Assembly (NCBI RefSeq): GCF_000717335.1
Contig: NZ_JNYZ01000021.1
Location: 62,001 to 126,000 of the forward strand
Origin: Amycolatopsis jejuensis
Lineage (GTDB): Bacteria; Actinomycetota; Actinomycetes; Mycobacteriales; Pseudonocardiaceae
Reading direction: 5' to 3'
Length of the DNA stretch: 64,000 bases
The position numbers were made by a program, and so were the translations under genes. The notes under the pieces were generated by a model. The model ran no database searches and was not told the origin of the DNA. It saw nothing but the letters and a program-made list of their open reading frames with translations. Of the stretch, positions 15,744-23,798 are shown piece by piece. The first letter of the stretch is position 1; every line of letters begins with the position of its first letter.

Positions 15744-17315
15744 TCACTTCGAGCGACGCGAGTGCAGGCCGACCACCTTCGCGGGCTCAGCGTTGGCGGC
15801 GGCGGCCGGATCGACGACCACGGCGCGCTTGCCCCGGCTTACGCTGACCAGCCCAGCTGCCCTGAGCTGGGCTATGGCGCGCTGAGCCGTCCCGAATGAC
15901 ACCTTGTACCGCTTCGCCAGATCGGCGACCGCAGGAAGCTGCTGACCGGGCGCGAGCACTCCGGACACGATCGCTCCCTGAAGGTCCTTCGCGATCCGCT
16001 TGTACGGGCTCTCGTCGTCGGCCGAGACAACTGGCGCGACCGGCGCGAGTTTGCCTTCCTCGCTGAGCGCGACGGGCAAATCGGGCAGCCGCCCGGCAAG
16101 GGCGCCGGAGGCGCGGTCGTCCGCCTCCGCAACCCATGCGCTGTAGACGCGCAGCGTCGTCGAACCGCCCCCGCCGTGGCCGAGGCGCCCGGCTACCGTC
16201 CGAATGTCCGTACCCGCTGCGATCAACTCGGTTGCCGAGTAGTGCCTGAGCTGGTGAATGTTCATGTCCCAGCCGAGACGAGCGCACATGCGCGCGTACC
16301 GCTGACTCACCGAGTCGGGCTTGAGCCACGTGCTGCCATCCGGCACCAGCGAGAAGATTCGCGCATCCGCCTTCAACGTCTTCAAACCGGCACGCTCTGC
16401 GCAATGGTCGCGGTACGACCGCAGCAGCGCCACAGTCCGGTCGTCGAGAGTGATTCGGCGCTGCTGGTGCGTCTTTGTGGGCTTCTCCCACGTCTTGCGG
16501 CCCGATTGGGCAATGCTGCTCCGGATGGTCAAGACCCGCGTACGGAAGTTCAGCCGATCCCACGCGAGAGCACACAACTCGCCTCGACGTGCGCCCGTGA
16601 TGAACGCGAGCCACACGAGCATTCCCCAGTCGAGATCTCGCCACGCCTCCGTCGCGATACGGGCTGCCTGCTCGACTGTCGGCGGCTTCGGGTCCGGCTG
16701 AGGCACCGGAAGCGGTTCGGCGAGATCGAACGGGTTGACACCAATCCACCCCCAGCGGACAGCCCGTTTCCCAGCGCCGGACAGAATTGCCTGAATCTTA
16801 CGAATCGAGCTGTCCGCGAGCGGCTTGCACTTGTGCCGACCGCACCGACCATCACACTTGTGCGGCCGTTCCGTACGGTGCTCGACGAAGACACGCCCCC
16901 GGCAGTGAGCACGGCACGTCCTTAGCTGTTTGTAGAACGAGTCAAGGATTTCGCCGTCGAGATGACCGAGCGCGGACTTTCCGAGCAGCGGGCGGATGTG
17001 GATTCGGACCAGAGATTCGTAGCCCGTTCGGGTGGTTTCTTCGATCTTGACCAGTTCGAAGTACCGGTCAAGCAACTGGTTCACCGTCGCCCGGGTCCGA
17101 GAGCTGCGCTTTTCGTCGACCTGGTTGAGAAACTTCGTCCGCAGCTTCTCCGCCTCGGCCGCCGCTCCTGGGCCAGCGGAAATGACCTCATCCAGGTAGT
17201 AGCGCTTCTTGGTCACCGGGTCGATGCCCGCGTAGACCTTCACCCTGAGTGACCCACTCGGGAGCTTCACGATCTCGCCGCGAGTGCGCTTCCGAGGGCC
17301 GTTTGCGCTGGTCAT
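15744..17315 (-). CDS. Tyrosine integrase with C-terminal GntR-type winged helix
   Basis: The 523-residue protein has an N-terminal arm-binding part, a SAM-like core-binding domain (VNQLLDRYFELVKIEETTRT), a cysteine-rich insert (CRAHCRG, CDGRCGRHKCK) that could bind zinc, and a tyrosine-recombinase catalytic domain with R in ITGARRGELC, HQLRHYSATEL, LGHGGGGSTT and the tyrosine in LRVYSAW. After a short linker, the last 90 residues are a GntR winged helix (YKRIAKDLQGAIVSGVLAPG, LAKRYKVSFGTAQRAIAQL). In pSAM2 the repressor KorSA is a separate GntR protein, so here integrase and repressor functions may be joined. It lies next to the intact tRNA, as expected. Confidence 0.9.
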   Translation of the reverse strand: MTSANGPRKRTRGEIVKLPSGSLRVKVYAGIDPVTKKRYYLDEVISAGPGAAAEAEKLRTKFLNQVDEKRSSRTRATVNQLLDRYFELVKIEETTRTGYESLVRIHIRPLLGKSALGHLDGEILDSFYKQLRTCRAHCRGRVFVEHRTERPHKCDGRCGRHKCKPLADSSIRKIQAILSGAGKRAVRWGWIGVNPFDLAEPLPVPQPDPKPPTVEQAARIATEAWRDLDWGMLVWLAFITGARRGELCALAWDRLNFRTRVLTIRSSIAQSGRKTWEKPTKTHQQRRITLDDRTVALLRSYRDHCAERAGLKTLKADARIFSLVPDGSTWLKPDSVSQRYARMCARLGWDMNIHQLRHYSATELIAAGTDIRTVAGRLGHGGGGSTTLRVYSAWVAEADDRASGALAGRLPDLPVALSEEGKLAPVAPVVSADDESPYKRIAKDLQGAIVSGVLAPGQQLPAVADLAKRYKVSFGTAQRAIAQLRAAGLVSVSRGKRAVVVDPAAAANAEPAKVVGLHSRRSK

Positions 17316-17335
17316 ATAGCCAGCGTAACCCCGGG

Positions 17336-17360
17336 TTGGCTACACAGATAGCTACACAGA
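17336..17360. other. Candidate integrase arm-type sites, right end
   Basis: TTGGCTACACAGA and TAGCTACACAGA lie in tandem, 12 bp apart, between the integrase start and the att site. Related words occur at the left end (5143-5224). Their place and repetition fit arm-binding sites. Confidence 0.45.
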
Positions 17361-17367
17361 AAGCAAT

Positions 17368-17402
17368 CAGGGACCCTCCGGATTCCGGAAAGTCCCTGGT
17401 CA
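17368..17402 (-). terminator. Terminator after tRNA-Thr
   Basis: This is the right copy of the 35-bp sequence at 5025-5059. It starts 6 bp past the CCA end of the tRNA on the minus strand and has CAGGGAC/GTCCCTG arms around a second TCCGG hairpin. Confidence 0.6.
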
Positions 17403-17404
17403 GC

Positions 17405-17454
17405 TGGTGGAGCCGCCTGGGGGAATCGAACCCCCGACCTATTCATTACGAGTG
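17405..17454. repeat. Right attachment site (50-bp direct repeat)
   Basis: This is identical to 5061-5110 and lies inside the tRNA gene, from its 3' flank through the anticodon. Beyond 17454 only the intact tRNA continues. Recombination between the two copies would restore one tRNA gene and release the element. Confidence 0.9.
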
Positions 17455-17484
17455 AATCGCTCTGGCCGACTGAGCTAAGGCGGC
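17408..17484 (-). tRNA. tRNA-Thr(CGU)
   Basis: Read on the minus strand, the gene begins GCCGCCTTAGCTC and ends in AGGCGGC-T-CCA. The acceptor, D, anticodon (ATTCA/TGAAT) and T arms (GGGGG/CCCCC with TTCGATT) all pair. The anticodon loop CTCGTAA gives anticodon CGU, which reads ACG threonine codons. CCA is encoded. The 3' half is the core of the element's attachment site, and the gene stays intact after integration. Confidence 0.95.
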
Positions 17485-17610
17485 ATGTCGCTCGGCGACG
17501 GGGTCAAGTGTAGCGGAGGCCGGTGCGTCACCTTGCGGGGGCCGCGTCGTTAGGCTCCTATGACTTCGGTCTCAGTCCCCGGCCCGGCGACCACCTGGAG
17601 GACCCGGCAC

Positions 17611-19281
17611 ATGCAGCGAAGACTGCCCCGTGCACTGGCGGTGCCCGCCACTGCTGCGTTGTTGCTGCTCATGGCCGGTCCGGCCGGTGCGCAGGAGATT
17701 CCGACCACGCCGATCCCGCAGCCGAACGACCCGAACCAGCCGCCGGCGTCGGCTCCCGTCGGGCCGCAGCCGCTCGGGCATGCGGTCGGCGACGCGGGTA
17801 CGGCGCTCGGGGTGCTGCGGCTGCTGCCGAACGCGGTCAGCACCAGCACGATCATTCCGGGCTTCGGGCAGACGCTGCCGAAGCAGTCGGCGCTCGAGGC
17901 GGGCATGGGCCTGTCGAGTGCGTCGGCGAACTCCGAGGCGTACCTGAGCTATGAGAAGGCGATCGCGCAGTCGGCGCCGTTCGGGCTGGCGGTCGGGGGC
18001 CAGGCGCCGCAGACGCCGGGCAGTCTCGTGCAGACTGCCTTGCCGGACAACCCCAAGGGGATCAGCGGCGGCCTGAATGCGCCGTCGAATCCGCTGCTGA
18101 ACGTCGGGCTGCTCAACGGCACCGCGCACGCGCGCTGGAGCGACACGCTCGGCCCGTGCGTCGACACGATCGCCGACTCCAGCACGTCGGTCGCCAGCCT
18201 GTCGCTGCTCAACGTGATCCCGACGCTGCCGCAGGTCCCGCTGCTCGGCGGCGGCGGGCTGAACGTGCCGAAGGACACGCTGGCCAAGGGCTTCGACCCG
18301 GCGACCGGCCTGCAGAGCCTCGGCGGCCTGCTGTCCGGCGGCCAGACGCCCGCCGCGGGCACCGGGTCGCTGCTGAGCTTGCCGAACACGCTCTCGTCGC
18401 GGTCGCAGGTGAAGCTCGTCGACCTGCCGGGGTCGAAGAACAAAGCCGTGCAGTCGACGTCGACGCTGCAGGCCGCGGACATCAACATCCTCAAGGGCAC
18501 CCCGCTCGAGCTGAACCTGAAGGTCGCCAGCCAGCCGACGCTCACCGTCACCTCCACCGGCGACGCGAAAACGTCCAAAGTGGACTATCAGGCGCCGGTG
18601 ATCACGATCGCCGCCGGTGGCAAGACGCTGTACACGCTCGACGCGGCGCACCCCACCAAGGACATCCCGATCGGCCTGCCGCTCTCGCAGCTGAGCGACC
18701 AGTTCGGTGCGCTGGACAACGTGCCGGTGGTCGGCGGCCTGGTCGCCACTGCAACGCAAGGGCTCAAGCAGGTCGGCGACACCACCGGGAAGGTGCTCGA
18801 CCTCGGCGTGCTGCGGCTGAGCATCGCCAACCTCGACCAGAAGCAGGCCGAGGCGACCACGCCGTTCAAGGGGTACCAGCTCGGCGCTTCGGCGCGGCTG
18901 CTCGACCTGCAGGTGCTGCCCACGCAGCAACTGAAGAAGCTGCTGCCGCAGCAGGCAGGCGACAATCTGCCGTCGTCGCTCGCGCAGCTGTCGCTGGGCG
19001 AGCAGGTGGCGCGTGCGTACGCGCCGACCGGTGGCGTGGTGTGTGGCACCGCCGCGCCCGCAGCTCCGCCGAAGGGTGGCAGCGCACCACAGGGTCCGGC
19101 GAAGCAGTTGGCGTACACCAGCGGCGCGTACAACACGGTGCCGCTGTTCTGGACCGGCACGGCAATGCTGCTGCTCGGCGTGGTGATGGTCGCGGCGTTC
19201 CCGAACCGGCGCCGTCCGACGGTGGTGCTCAACCGGCCGGTAAACGAGCCGTTCAAGCCCTCGCCGCATCCGCGCGACTGA
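17611..19281 (+). CDS. Secreted, C-terminally membrane-anchored protein of unknown function
   Basis: The 556-residue product starts at ATG 17611 (GGAGGA upstream) with a signal peptide (LAVPATAALLLLMAGPAGA) and ends with one transmembrane helix (FWTGTAMLLLGVVMVAAF) and a basic tail. The mature part is rich in Gly, Leu, Pro and Thr, with a pair of cysteines (GPCVDT, GVVCGTA). It looks like a type of surface protein common in Pseudonocardiaceae, with beta-rich repeats and no enzyme motif. A terminator follows. Confidence 0.7.
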   Translation: MQRRLPRALAVPATAALLLLMAGPAGAQEIPTTPIPQPNDPNQPPASAPVGPQPLGHAVGDAGTALGVLRLLPNAVSTSTIIPGFGQTLPKQSALEAGMGLSSASANSEAYLSYEKAIAQSAPFGLAVGGQAPQTPGSLVQTALPDNPKGISGGLNAPSNPLLNVGLLNGTAHARWSDTLGPCVDTIADSSTSVASLSLLNVIPTLPQVPLLGGGGLNVPKDTLAKGFDPATGLQSLGGLLSGGQTPAAGTGSLLSLPNTLSSRSQVKLVDLPGSKNKAVQSTSTLQAADINILKGTPLELNLKVASQPTLTVTSTGDAKTSKVDYQAPVITIAAGGKTLYTLDAAHPTKDIPIGLPLSQLSDQFGALDNVPVVGGLVATATQGLKQVGDTTGKVLDLGVLRLSIANLDQKQAEATTPFKGYQLGASARLLDLQVLPTQQLKKLLPQQAGDNLPSSLAQLSLGEQVARAYAPTGGVVCGTAAPAAPPKGGSAPQGPAKQLAYTSGAYNTVPLFWTGTAMLLLGVVMVAAFPNRRRPTVVLNRPVNEPFKPSPHPRD

Positions 19282-19293
19282 CCAACTCCACCT

Positions 19294-19332
19294 GAAACGG
19301 CCCCCTTTGTCCTTCGGCGAGGGGGCCGTTTC
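19294..19332. terminator. Terminator between convergent genes
   Basis: Arms of 13 bp (19294-19306 and 19320-19332), GAAACGGCCCCCT with its complement, pair around a 13-base loop. The A/T ends serve both the secreted-protein gene and holB. Confidence 0.8.
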
Positions 19333-19338
19333 GCTTGG

Positions 19339-20538
19339 TCAGCCTTGGCGGAGCGTGGTGACCATGGCCTCCACGGCGATCCGCGGCTTCACGTTCAGCT
19401 CGATCGCCTCGCGGCACTCCAGCACCGCTTCGAGGCGGCGCAACGTCGATTCCGGCGTCCAGGCCGCCGCAGCCGACGCGATCTGCTCGGCGTGGTCGGG
19501 ATGCGTGAGCGTGGCGCCCGAGCGCGTGCCGGTGACGAACACGTCGCGGTAGAACCCGGCGAGGTCGACCAGCGCGAGGTCGAGCGTGTCGCGCTGGGTT
19601 CGCGTCGCACGGGATTTCTGGCGTTTCTCCAGCTGTTTCACCGCGGCTTCGGCAGCCCGCTTGGCACCCCCGACGCCCTTGCCGGTGCCGTCGCCGCCCA
19701 TTGCGGTGCGGAGTTCGGAGCGTTCCTGCTCGTCGCGGACCTTGCTTTCCTCACCCGCGTCCGCCTCGGCGGCGCTGATCAGCTGGTCGGCGCTGGTGAA
19801 AACGTCACCGGGGCGGCGCAGGCCCAGCGGAATCCGCAGCACAGTGGCGCGGCGCTGGCGGGCGGCCTCGTCGGTGGCGAGCCGCCGCGCACGGCCGACG
19901 TGCCCGTTGCACACCGCGGCGGCCCAGCGGGCGCGTTCGGGATCGATGCCGTCACGGGACACGAGCACCTGCGCGATCGCGTCCGCGGGCGGCGTCCGCA
20001 GCGGAACGAGGCGGCACCGGGAACGGATGGTGACCGACACGTCGTCCGGATGATCCGACGGCGCGCACAGCAGGAAAACCGTGCGCTCCGGCGGTTCCTC
20101 GACCGCCTTCAGCAACGCATTCGACGCGCCTTCGGTGAGCCGGTCGGCATCCTCGATGATCACGACCTGCCAGTGGCCGGTGGTCGGCCGGCGCGCGGCG
20201 GCTTGCACGAGCGCGCGCATCTCGGCAACCGAGATGGACAGCCCTTCCGGGACCACGAGCCGCACGTCCGCGTGGGTGCCGTGCATCGTGGTGCGGCAGC
20301 CGGGACACGCGCCGCAGCCGGTGCCGGTGCTGCACTGCAGAGCCGCGGCGAACGTGCGCGCGGCGACCGAACGGCCGGACCCCGGCGGGCCGGTGAGCAA
20401 CCACGCGTGCGTCATGGCGGCCGGTGCAACCGGTTCTCCGGCAACGATTTTCGCCGCCGCGGCCGCTGCCGTGGACAGGGTCTCCACCGCGGGCTCCTGG
20501 CCGACGAGATCGGTCCAGACGCCGATGGGAGCGGTCAC
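19339..20538 (-). CDS. holB: DNA polymerase III delta' subunit
   Basis: The 399-residue protein is a clamp-loader AAA+ subunit: THAWLLTGPPGSGRSVAA (P-loop with arginine in place of lysine, as in many delta' proteins), a zinc module with four cysteines (CSTGTGCGACPGC), IIEDADRLTEGASNALLKAV, and the SRC motif (IRSRCRLVPL). It works with DnaX and HolA to load the sliding clamp. The start is GTG 20538, preceded by GGAGGATCG; an in-frame ATG at 20658 would add a tail encoded by the 48-bp repeats. Rv3644c has the same place in mycobacteria. Confidence 0.92.
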   Translation of the reverse strand: MTAPIGVWTDLVGQEPAVETLSTAAAAAAKIVAGEPVAPAAMTHAWLLTGPPGSGRSVAARTFAAALQCSTGTGCGACPGCRTTMHGTHADVRLVVPEGLSISVAEMRALVQAAARRPTTGHWQVVIIEDADRLTEGASNALLKAVEEPPERTVFLLCAPSDHPDDVSVTIRSRCRLVPLRTPPADAIAQVLVSRDGIDPERARWAAAVCNGHVGRARRLATDEAARQRRATVLRIPLGLRRPGDVFTSADQLISAAEADAGEESKVRDEQERSELRTAMGGDGTGKGVGGAKRAAEAAVKQLEKRQKSRATRTQRDTLDLALVDLAGFYRDVFVTGTRSGATLTHPDHAEQIASAAAAWTPESTLRRLEAVLECREAIELNVKPRIAVEAMVTTLRQG

Positions 20539-20542
20539 CGAT

Positions 20543-20735
20543 CCTCCACTTCGGACAGTGCGGTCCCTGAAGTCACTGCGGCCACTTCGTGTCCACTTTG
20601 GACGCTGCGGGCTGCCGCGGTCATTACGGTCACCTTGCGTCCACTTCGGACGCCGCATGCTGCTGCGGTCACTGCGGTCACTTCACGTCCACTTTGGACA
20701 CTGCGGGCTGCGGTCACTTCGCGTCCGCTTCGGCG
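20543..20735. repeat. 48-bp tandem repeats, each with a TCCACTTYGGA palindrome
   Basis: The word GTCCACTTYGGAC, or its core TCCACTTCGGA, begins at 20543, 20591, 20639 and 20687, an exact 48-bp period, with a diverged fifth near 20723. Segments such as GCGGTCACTGCGGTCAC recur between them. The array fills the gap between the MFS/TMK gene and holB, both on the minus strand, and slightly enters the former's last codons. Each unit can form a small hairpin. Confidence 0.8.
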
Positions 20736-22834
20736 GTCGACTCCTTGTGCACCGCTTCGGCGGCAGCTGCCTCGGCGATGTCCGCGGCGGCGGCGTCCGC
20801 GGGCTGTTCCGGCGCCGGTTCCGCGGGCGCGAGCCCGGAAAGCCTGCCGACGAACACCGCCTGGACGGCCATGCGAACGCGGCCCGCGACGTCGTCGTCA
20901 GTACCTTCGGCGTCGACGACCACGTAGCGATCCGGGTCGGCCGCGGCCATTTCGCCGAGCAATTTCTGCACCCACAGCTGCTCGTTGACCGGCGGGTGGG
21001 CGTGGTCGGGATGTTCGGCGTCGAGCAGGACGGTGAGGTCCGGACGGAGCCGTCCGGTCGCCCAGTCGACCAGCCCCTCGAGCTCGTCGCGGTCCAGCTC
21101 GCCCGCCGCGGACAGCGACGCGAGCGGCGAGTCGACGAACCGCTCCATGACCACCACGGACCCCGCGTCGAGCGCGGGCTGGATCTGTCGTTCGACCAGG
21201 TCGGCCCGCACCGCAGCGGCGACGAGCGCCTGTGCGCGCACGCCGGTGAGCGCGGCGTCGGAGACCAGGGTGCGGAAGCGTTGCTCGCCGAGCGCCGGGT
21301 CGGCGCTGAGCACCACGGGCCGGGTCCCGGTGCCGAGCCAGCGCGCGAGCCGGGCGGCCTGCTCGGCGGTGTTGATGGCGGTGGTGCCCTCGATGGCGAT
21401 CAGGAAGCCGTTGACCCGGCGCGGGTTGCGGCGCAGCGCGTTGCGCAGGTCGGTGAAGATCTTCTCGGTGCGCCGCTCGTCCATCTGCCGGTACGCGATC
21501 ACGCCGAGCAGCGCGGCGAGCAGGCCGCCGCCGAGGATCACCGGACGCGTGCCGTCGACGGTGATCGGGCTGCCGAACAGGTCGATCACGCGCGGCCGGA
21601 CCAGGCCGACCAGCACCGGCGTGGCGACGGTGGCGCCGAACAGCACGATCTTGAGCATCGACTGGTAGATCGCGTTGATGCGGCCACGGATCGCGTCGTC
21701 GACCCGGGACCCGATGATCGTGACGCCGGTCAGGAACGCGATCCCCGCGCACATCCCGACGAAGGCGACCGCGATCACCGAGATCGTGAGGTGCGGCGAC
21801 AGCGCGACGACCATGAGCGTGAGCCCGGCGGACACGATCGAGATGCCGAACAGCCGGTCGTGCGGCAGCCGGTGCGCGAGTTTCGGCGCGAACGCCATGC
21901 CGGTGGCGAGGCCGATGAAGACGGCAAGCAGGAGGAGGTTGAACGCCGCGTCGCCACCGAGCAGCGAGGACGAGTACGGCTTGGCCGCGCCGATCACGGC
22001 ACCACCGGCGGCAAACGCCCCGAACGCGCCGATGAGCAGGCCGCGGATGAGCGGGGTGCTGCGGACGAAGCGGAGGCCGTCGCGCGCCATCTCGCCTAGG
22101 CCGAACTTCTCCTCGTCGGCCTTCTTGACCTTCTGGTCCGGCAGCGAGTGGACGTTGCGCAGCGACAACTCGGGAATGCGCGTGGCGACGATGATGCCGC
22201 TCAGCAGGTACAGCAGGCCGGTGATGACCACGACGACCTTGGCGATGTACAGGTCGACGCCGGGGCCCTGGAACAGGTGGAACGTGGAGTTCGCGCCGAG
22301 AATGAGGGCGTTGGCGCCGGCGGCGGTGATGACGGCAAGGCCGTAGGTCATCACCATGCCGAGCTGGTTCGCGGTCTCGACCTGGTCGGGGCGGCGCAGG
22401 AGGTTGGGTACCGCCGCGTCCTTGGACGGGATCCACATGATCGAACAGCTGCCGACCAGGAAGTTCGCCACGAAGAGCCACCACGGCGCGCCGATGATCG
22501 CGATGGAGAGCAGCAGGCCGCAGCGGAGCAGGTCGCAGATGACCATGATCCGGCGCCGGTCGAAGCGGTCGGCGAGGAGACCGCCGAGCGGCGCGAAGAG
22601 CAGGCCGGGCAGCAGCGCGGTGACCACGACGCCGACGAACGCGAAGTTCTGCGCGGAGTAGTTGTCGAGGAGTTTGGTGCTGAGGCTGGTGAGGTTGAGC
22701 AGGTTCAGCCAGTCGGCGACGCTGCACAGGTAGGTGACGCCCCACAGCCGACGGAACGGTTTGATCGCCAGCACGCGGCGGGCCCGGTGGATCGTGGACG
22801 TGTTGCCCGATCCGCCCGGGCCGGTGCCGGGCAC
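20714..22834 (-). CDS. MFS transporter fused to a degenerate thymidylate kinase domain
   Basis: The 706-residue protein has an MFS-like part (residues 20-455, about 12 hydrophobic segments, with LLADRFDRRRIMVICDLLR as the loop motif) and a C-terminal thymidylate-kinase-like domain (from about 467). This fusion is known in actinomycetes in this gene neighbourhood. The kinase P-loop should read like GGEGSGKST but is IEGTTAINTAEQ, with no Gly-Lys-Ser/Thr. The DRY-like motif is MERFVDSPLAS. ATP binding is thus doubtful, and the domain may be regulatory. The tail (from about 650) is Ala/Glu-rich and probably unstructured. Confidence 0.85.
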   Translation of the reverse strand: MPGTGPGGSGNTSTIHRARRVLAIKPFRRLWGVTYLCSVADWLNLLNLTSLSTKLLDNYSAQNFAFVGVVVTALLPGLLFAPLGGLLADRFDRRRIMVICDLLRCGLLLSIAIIGAPWWLFVANFLVGSCSIMWIPSKDAAVPNLLRRPDQVETANQLGMVMTYGLAVITAAGANALILGANSTFHLFQGPGVDLYIAKVVVVITGLLYLLSGIIVATRIPELSLRNVHSLPDQKVKKADEEKFGLGEMARDGLRFVRSTPLIRGLLIGAFGAFAAGGAVIGAAKPYSSSLLGGDAAFNLLLLAVFIGLATGMAFAPKLAHRLPHDRLFGISIVSAGLTLMVVALSPHLTISVIAVAFVGMCAGIAFLTGVTIIGSRVDDAIRGRINAIYQSMLKIVLFGATVATPVLVGLVRPRVIDLFGSPITVDGTRPVILGGGLLAALLGVIAYRQMDERRTEKIFTDLRNALRRNPRRVNGFLIAIEGTTAINTAEQAARLARWLGTGTRPVVLSADPALGEQRFRTLVSDAALTGVRAQALVAAAVRADLVERQIQPALDAGSVVVMERFVDSPLASLSAAGELDRDELEGLVDWATGRLRPDLTVLLDAEHPDHAHPPVNEQLWVQKLLGEMAAADPDRYVVVDAEGTDDDVAGRVRMAVQAVFVGRLSGLAPAEPAPEQPADAAAADIAEAAAAEAVHKESTAEADAK

Positions 22835-22947
22835 CGACCGTACGCCCTCGCTGATACGCCCACCCCACTCGTCACGGCGGCGTCGGATGACCCCTGCGGA
22901 TCCCCCGACCGTGTTCGCCAGGGTAGCCCCGCCGTGGAGGTGGGTAC

Positions 22948-22972
22948 GGCACGCCCCGGTGGTAGGCGTGCC
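22948..22972 (-). terminator. Hairpin after the 22982 gene
   Basis: GGCACGCC (22948-22955) and GGCGTGCC (22965-22972) pair with a 9-base loop, 10 bp past the stop of the minus-strand membrane protein gene. Confidence 0.5.
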
Positions 22973-22981
22973 AGGGCGGCA

Positions 22982-23548
22982 TCAGCTGAAGAGCCCCTTC
23001 ACACTGCTCACCAGGCTCGCCACCAGCTCGATCGCGACAATCCCGAACACGATGAGCAGCACGATCGCCAGCACGACGCCCGCGGTGCTCGAGGACGGGC
23101 GCCCGAAACTGGGCATGCTGATCGAGGGCAGCCCACGCCGCCGGATCTGCCGCTCGGCAAGCTCCTCCTCGATGTCGTCGTCGGCAACCTCGACGACACG
23201 CTTGGGCCGCGGGACCTTCTTGAGCAGCTGAGGCGCACGAGTAGGCCAAGTCCGCTGCCGCGGCAACAACCCAAGCGGCACCCGATCAGGTCGCGGTTCG
23301 GCGGGCACCGCCGCGGGCGGCTTGCGAGCCTCCTCCGCCAACGCCGCGTCGACCATGCGCTTCACCGCTTCGGGATCATGCTCGACCGGCTTGGCAGTGG
23401 GCAACGGCCGCGCCGAGGGCTGGTCACCCGTGGTGACCAGGCCGGAAAGCGGGTCGCCAAACCGCTCGCCCCCGACGTCCCCGGCCAAGGTCCCATCCCG
23501 CTCGGGCTCGGGCGGGCGGAAGAAAGGAGTCCCGTCGCTCGTGCTCAT
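22982..23548 (-). CDS. Tail-anchored membrane protein of unknown function
   Basis: The 188-residue product has a long polar, proline- and arginine-rich cytoplasmic part and one C-terminal transmembrane helix (AGVVLAIVLLIVFGIVAIEL). The region 120-150 is strongly charged (RPKRVVEVADDDIEEELAER). The ATG at 23548 has GAGGTGG upstream, better than the GTG at 23557. I recognise no family; the topology suggests an N-in tail-anchored protein. Confidence 0.65.
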   Translation of the reverse strand: MSTSDGTPFFRPPEPERDGTLAGDVGGERFGDPLSGLVTTGDQPSARPLPTAKPVEHDPEAVKRMVDAALAEEARKPPAAVPAEPRPDRVPLGLLPRQRTWPTRAPQLLKKVPRPKRVVEVADDDIEEELAERQIRRRGLPSISMPSFGRPSSSTAGVVLAIVLLIVFGIVAIELVASLVSSVKGLFS

Positions 23549-23686
23549 GGTGACCACCTCACTACGGAATGTCCGCCGAGTCCAGTGTCAGCGAGAGTAC
23601 CGGTTGCCACATCCACCCAATGGCCGCAGAACGACTGGTACCCGCGACCGTGGTGAAGTACGCCCATCGGTGGAACGGCGACCGCT

Positions 23687-23798
23687 GGGGTTCGGTCGGG
23701 TTGGGGTTCGGTCGGGTTGGGGTTCGGTCGGGTTGGGGTTCGGTCGGGTTGGGGTTCGGTCGGGTTGGGGTTCGGTCGGGTTGGGGTTCGGTGATGGT
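23687..23798. repeat. 16-bp G-rich tandem repeat
   Basis: GGGGTTCGGTCGGGTT is repeated six times exactly, from 23687 to 23782, with a partial seventh copy. Runs of three to four G separated by 2 and 7 bases give many overlapping G-quadruplex motifs on the plus strand. A related 17-bp unit, GGTTGGGGTTTGGGCGC, follows about three times at 23824-23880. Confidence 0.9.

Larger units (their letters stand above)
5061..17454. mobile_element. Integrative conjugative element (AICE type) in tRNA-Thr(CGU)
   Basis: The 12.4-kb segment is bounded by 50-bp direct repeats derived from the tRNA 3' half. It carries an integrase next to the intact tRNA, an excisionase-like protein, an FtsK-type transfer ATPase preceded by coupled small membrane-protein genes, XRE regulators and Nudix genes. 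This is the layout of actinomycete integrative elements such as pSAM2, which transfer as double-stranded DNA with one FtsK-like protein. Unlike pSAM2, I see no replication initiator gene. All att sequences are intact and the integrase frame is open, so excision looks possible. Confidence 0.9.

Noticed and set aside
17572..19269. 565-codon frame antisense to the secreted protein
   Set aside because: Arg-rich shadow typical of GC-rich DNA; the plus-strand gene has signal peptide and ribosome site.
20543..20735. CRISPR array
   Set aside because: The 48-bp units are continuous tandem repeats without unique spacers, and no cas gene is near. The same applies to the arrays at 23.7, 30.8 and 39.4 kb.
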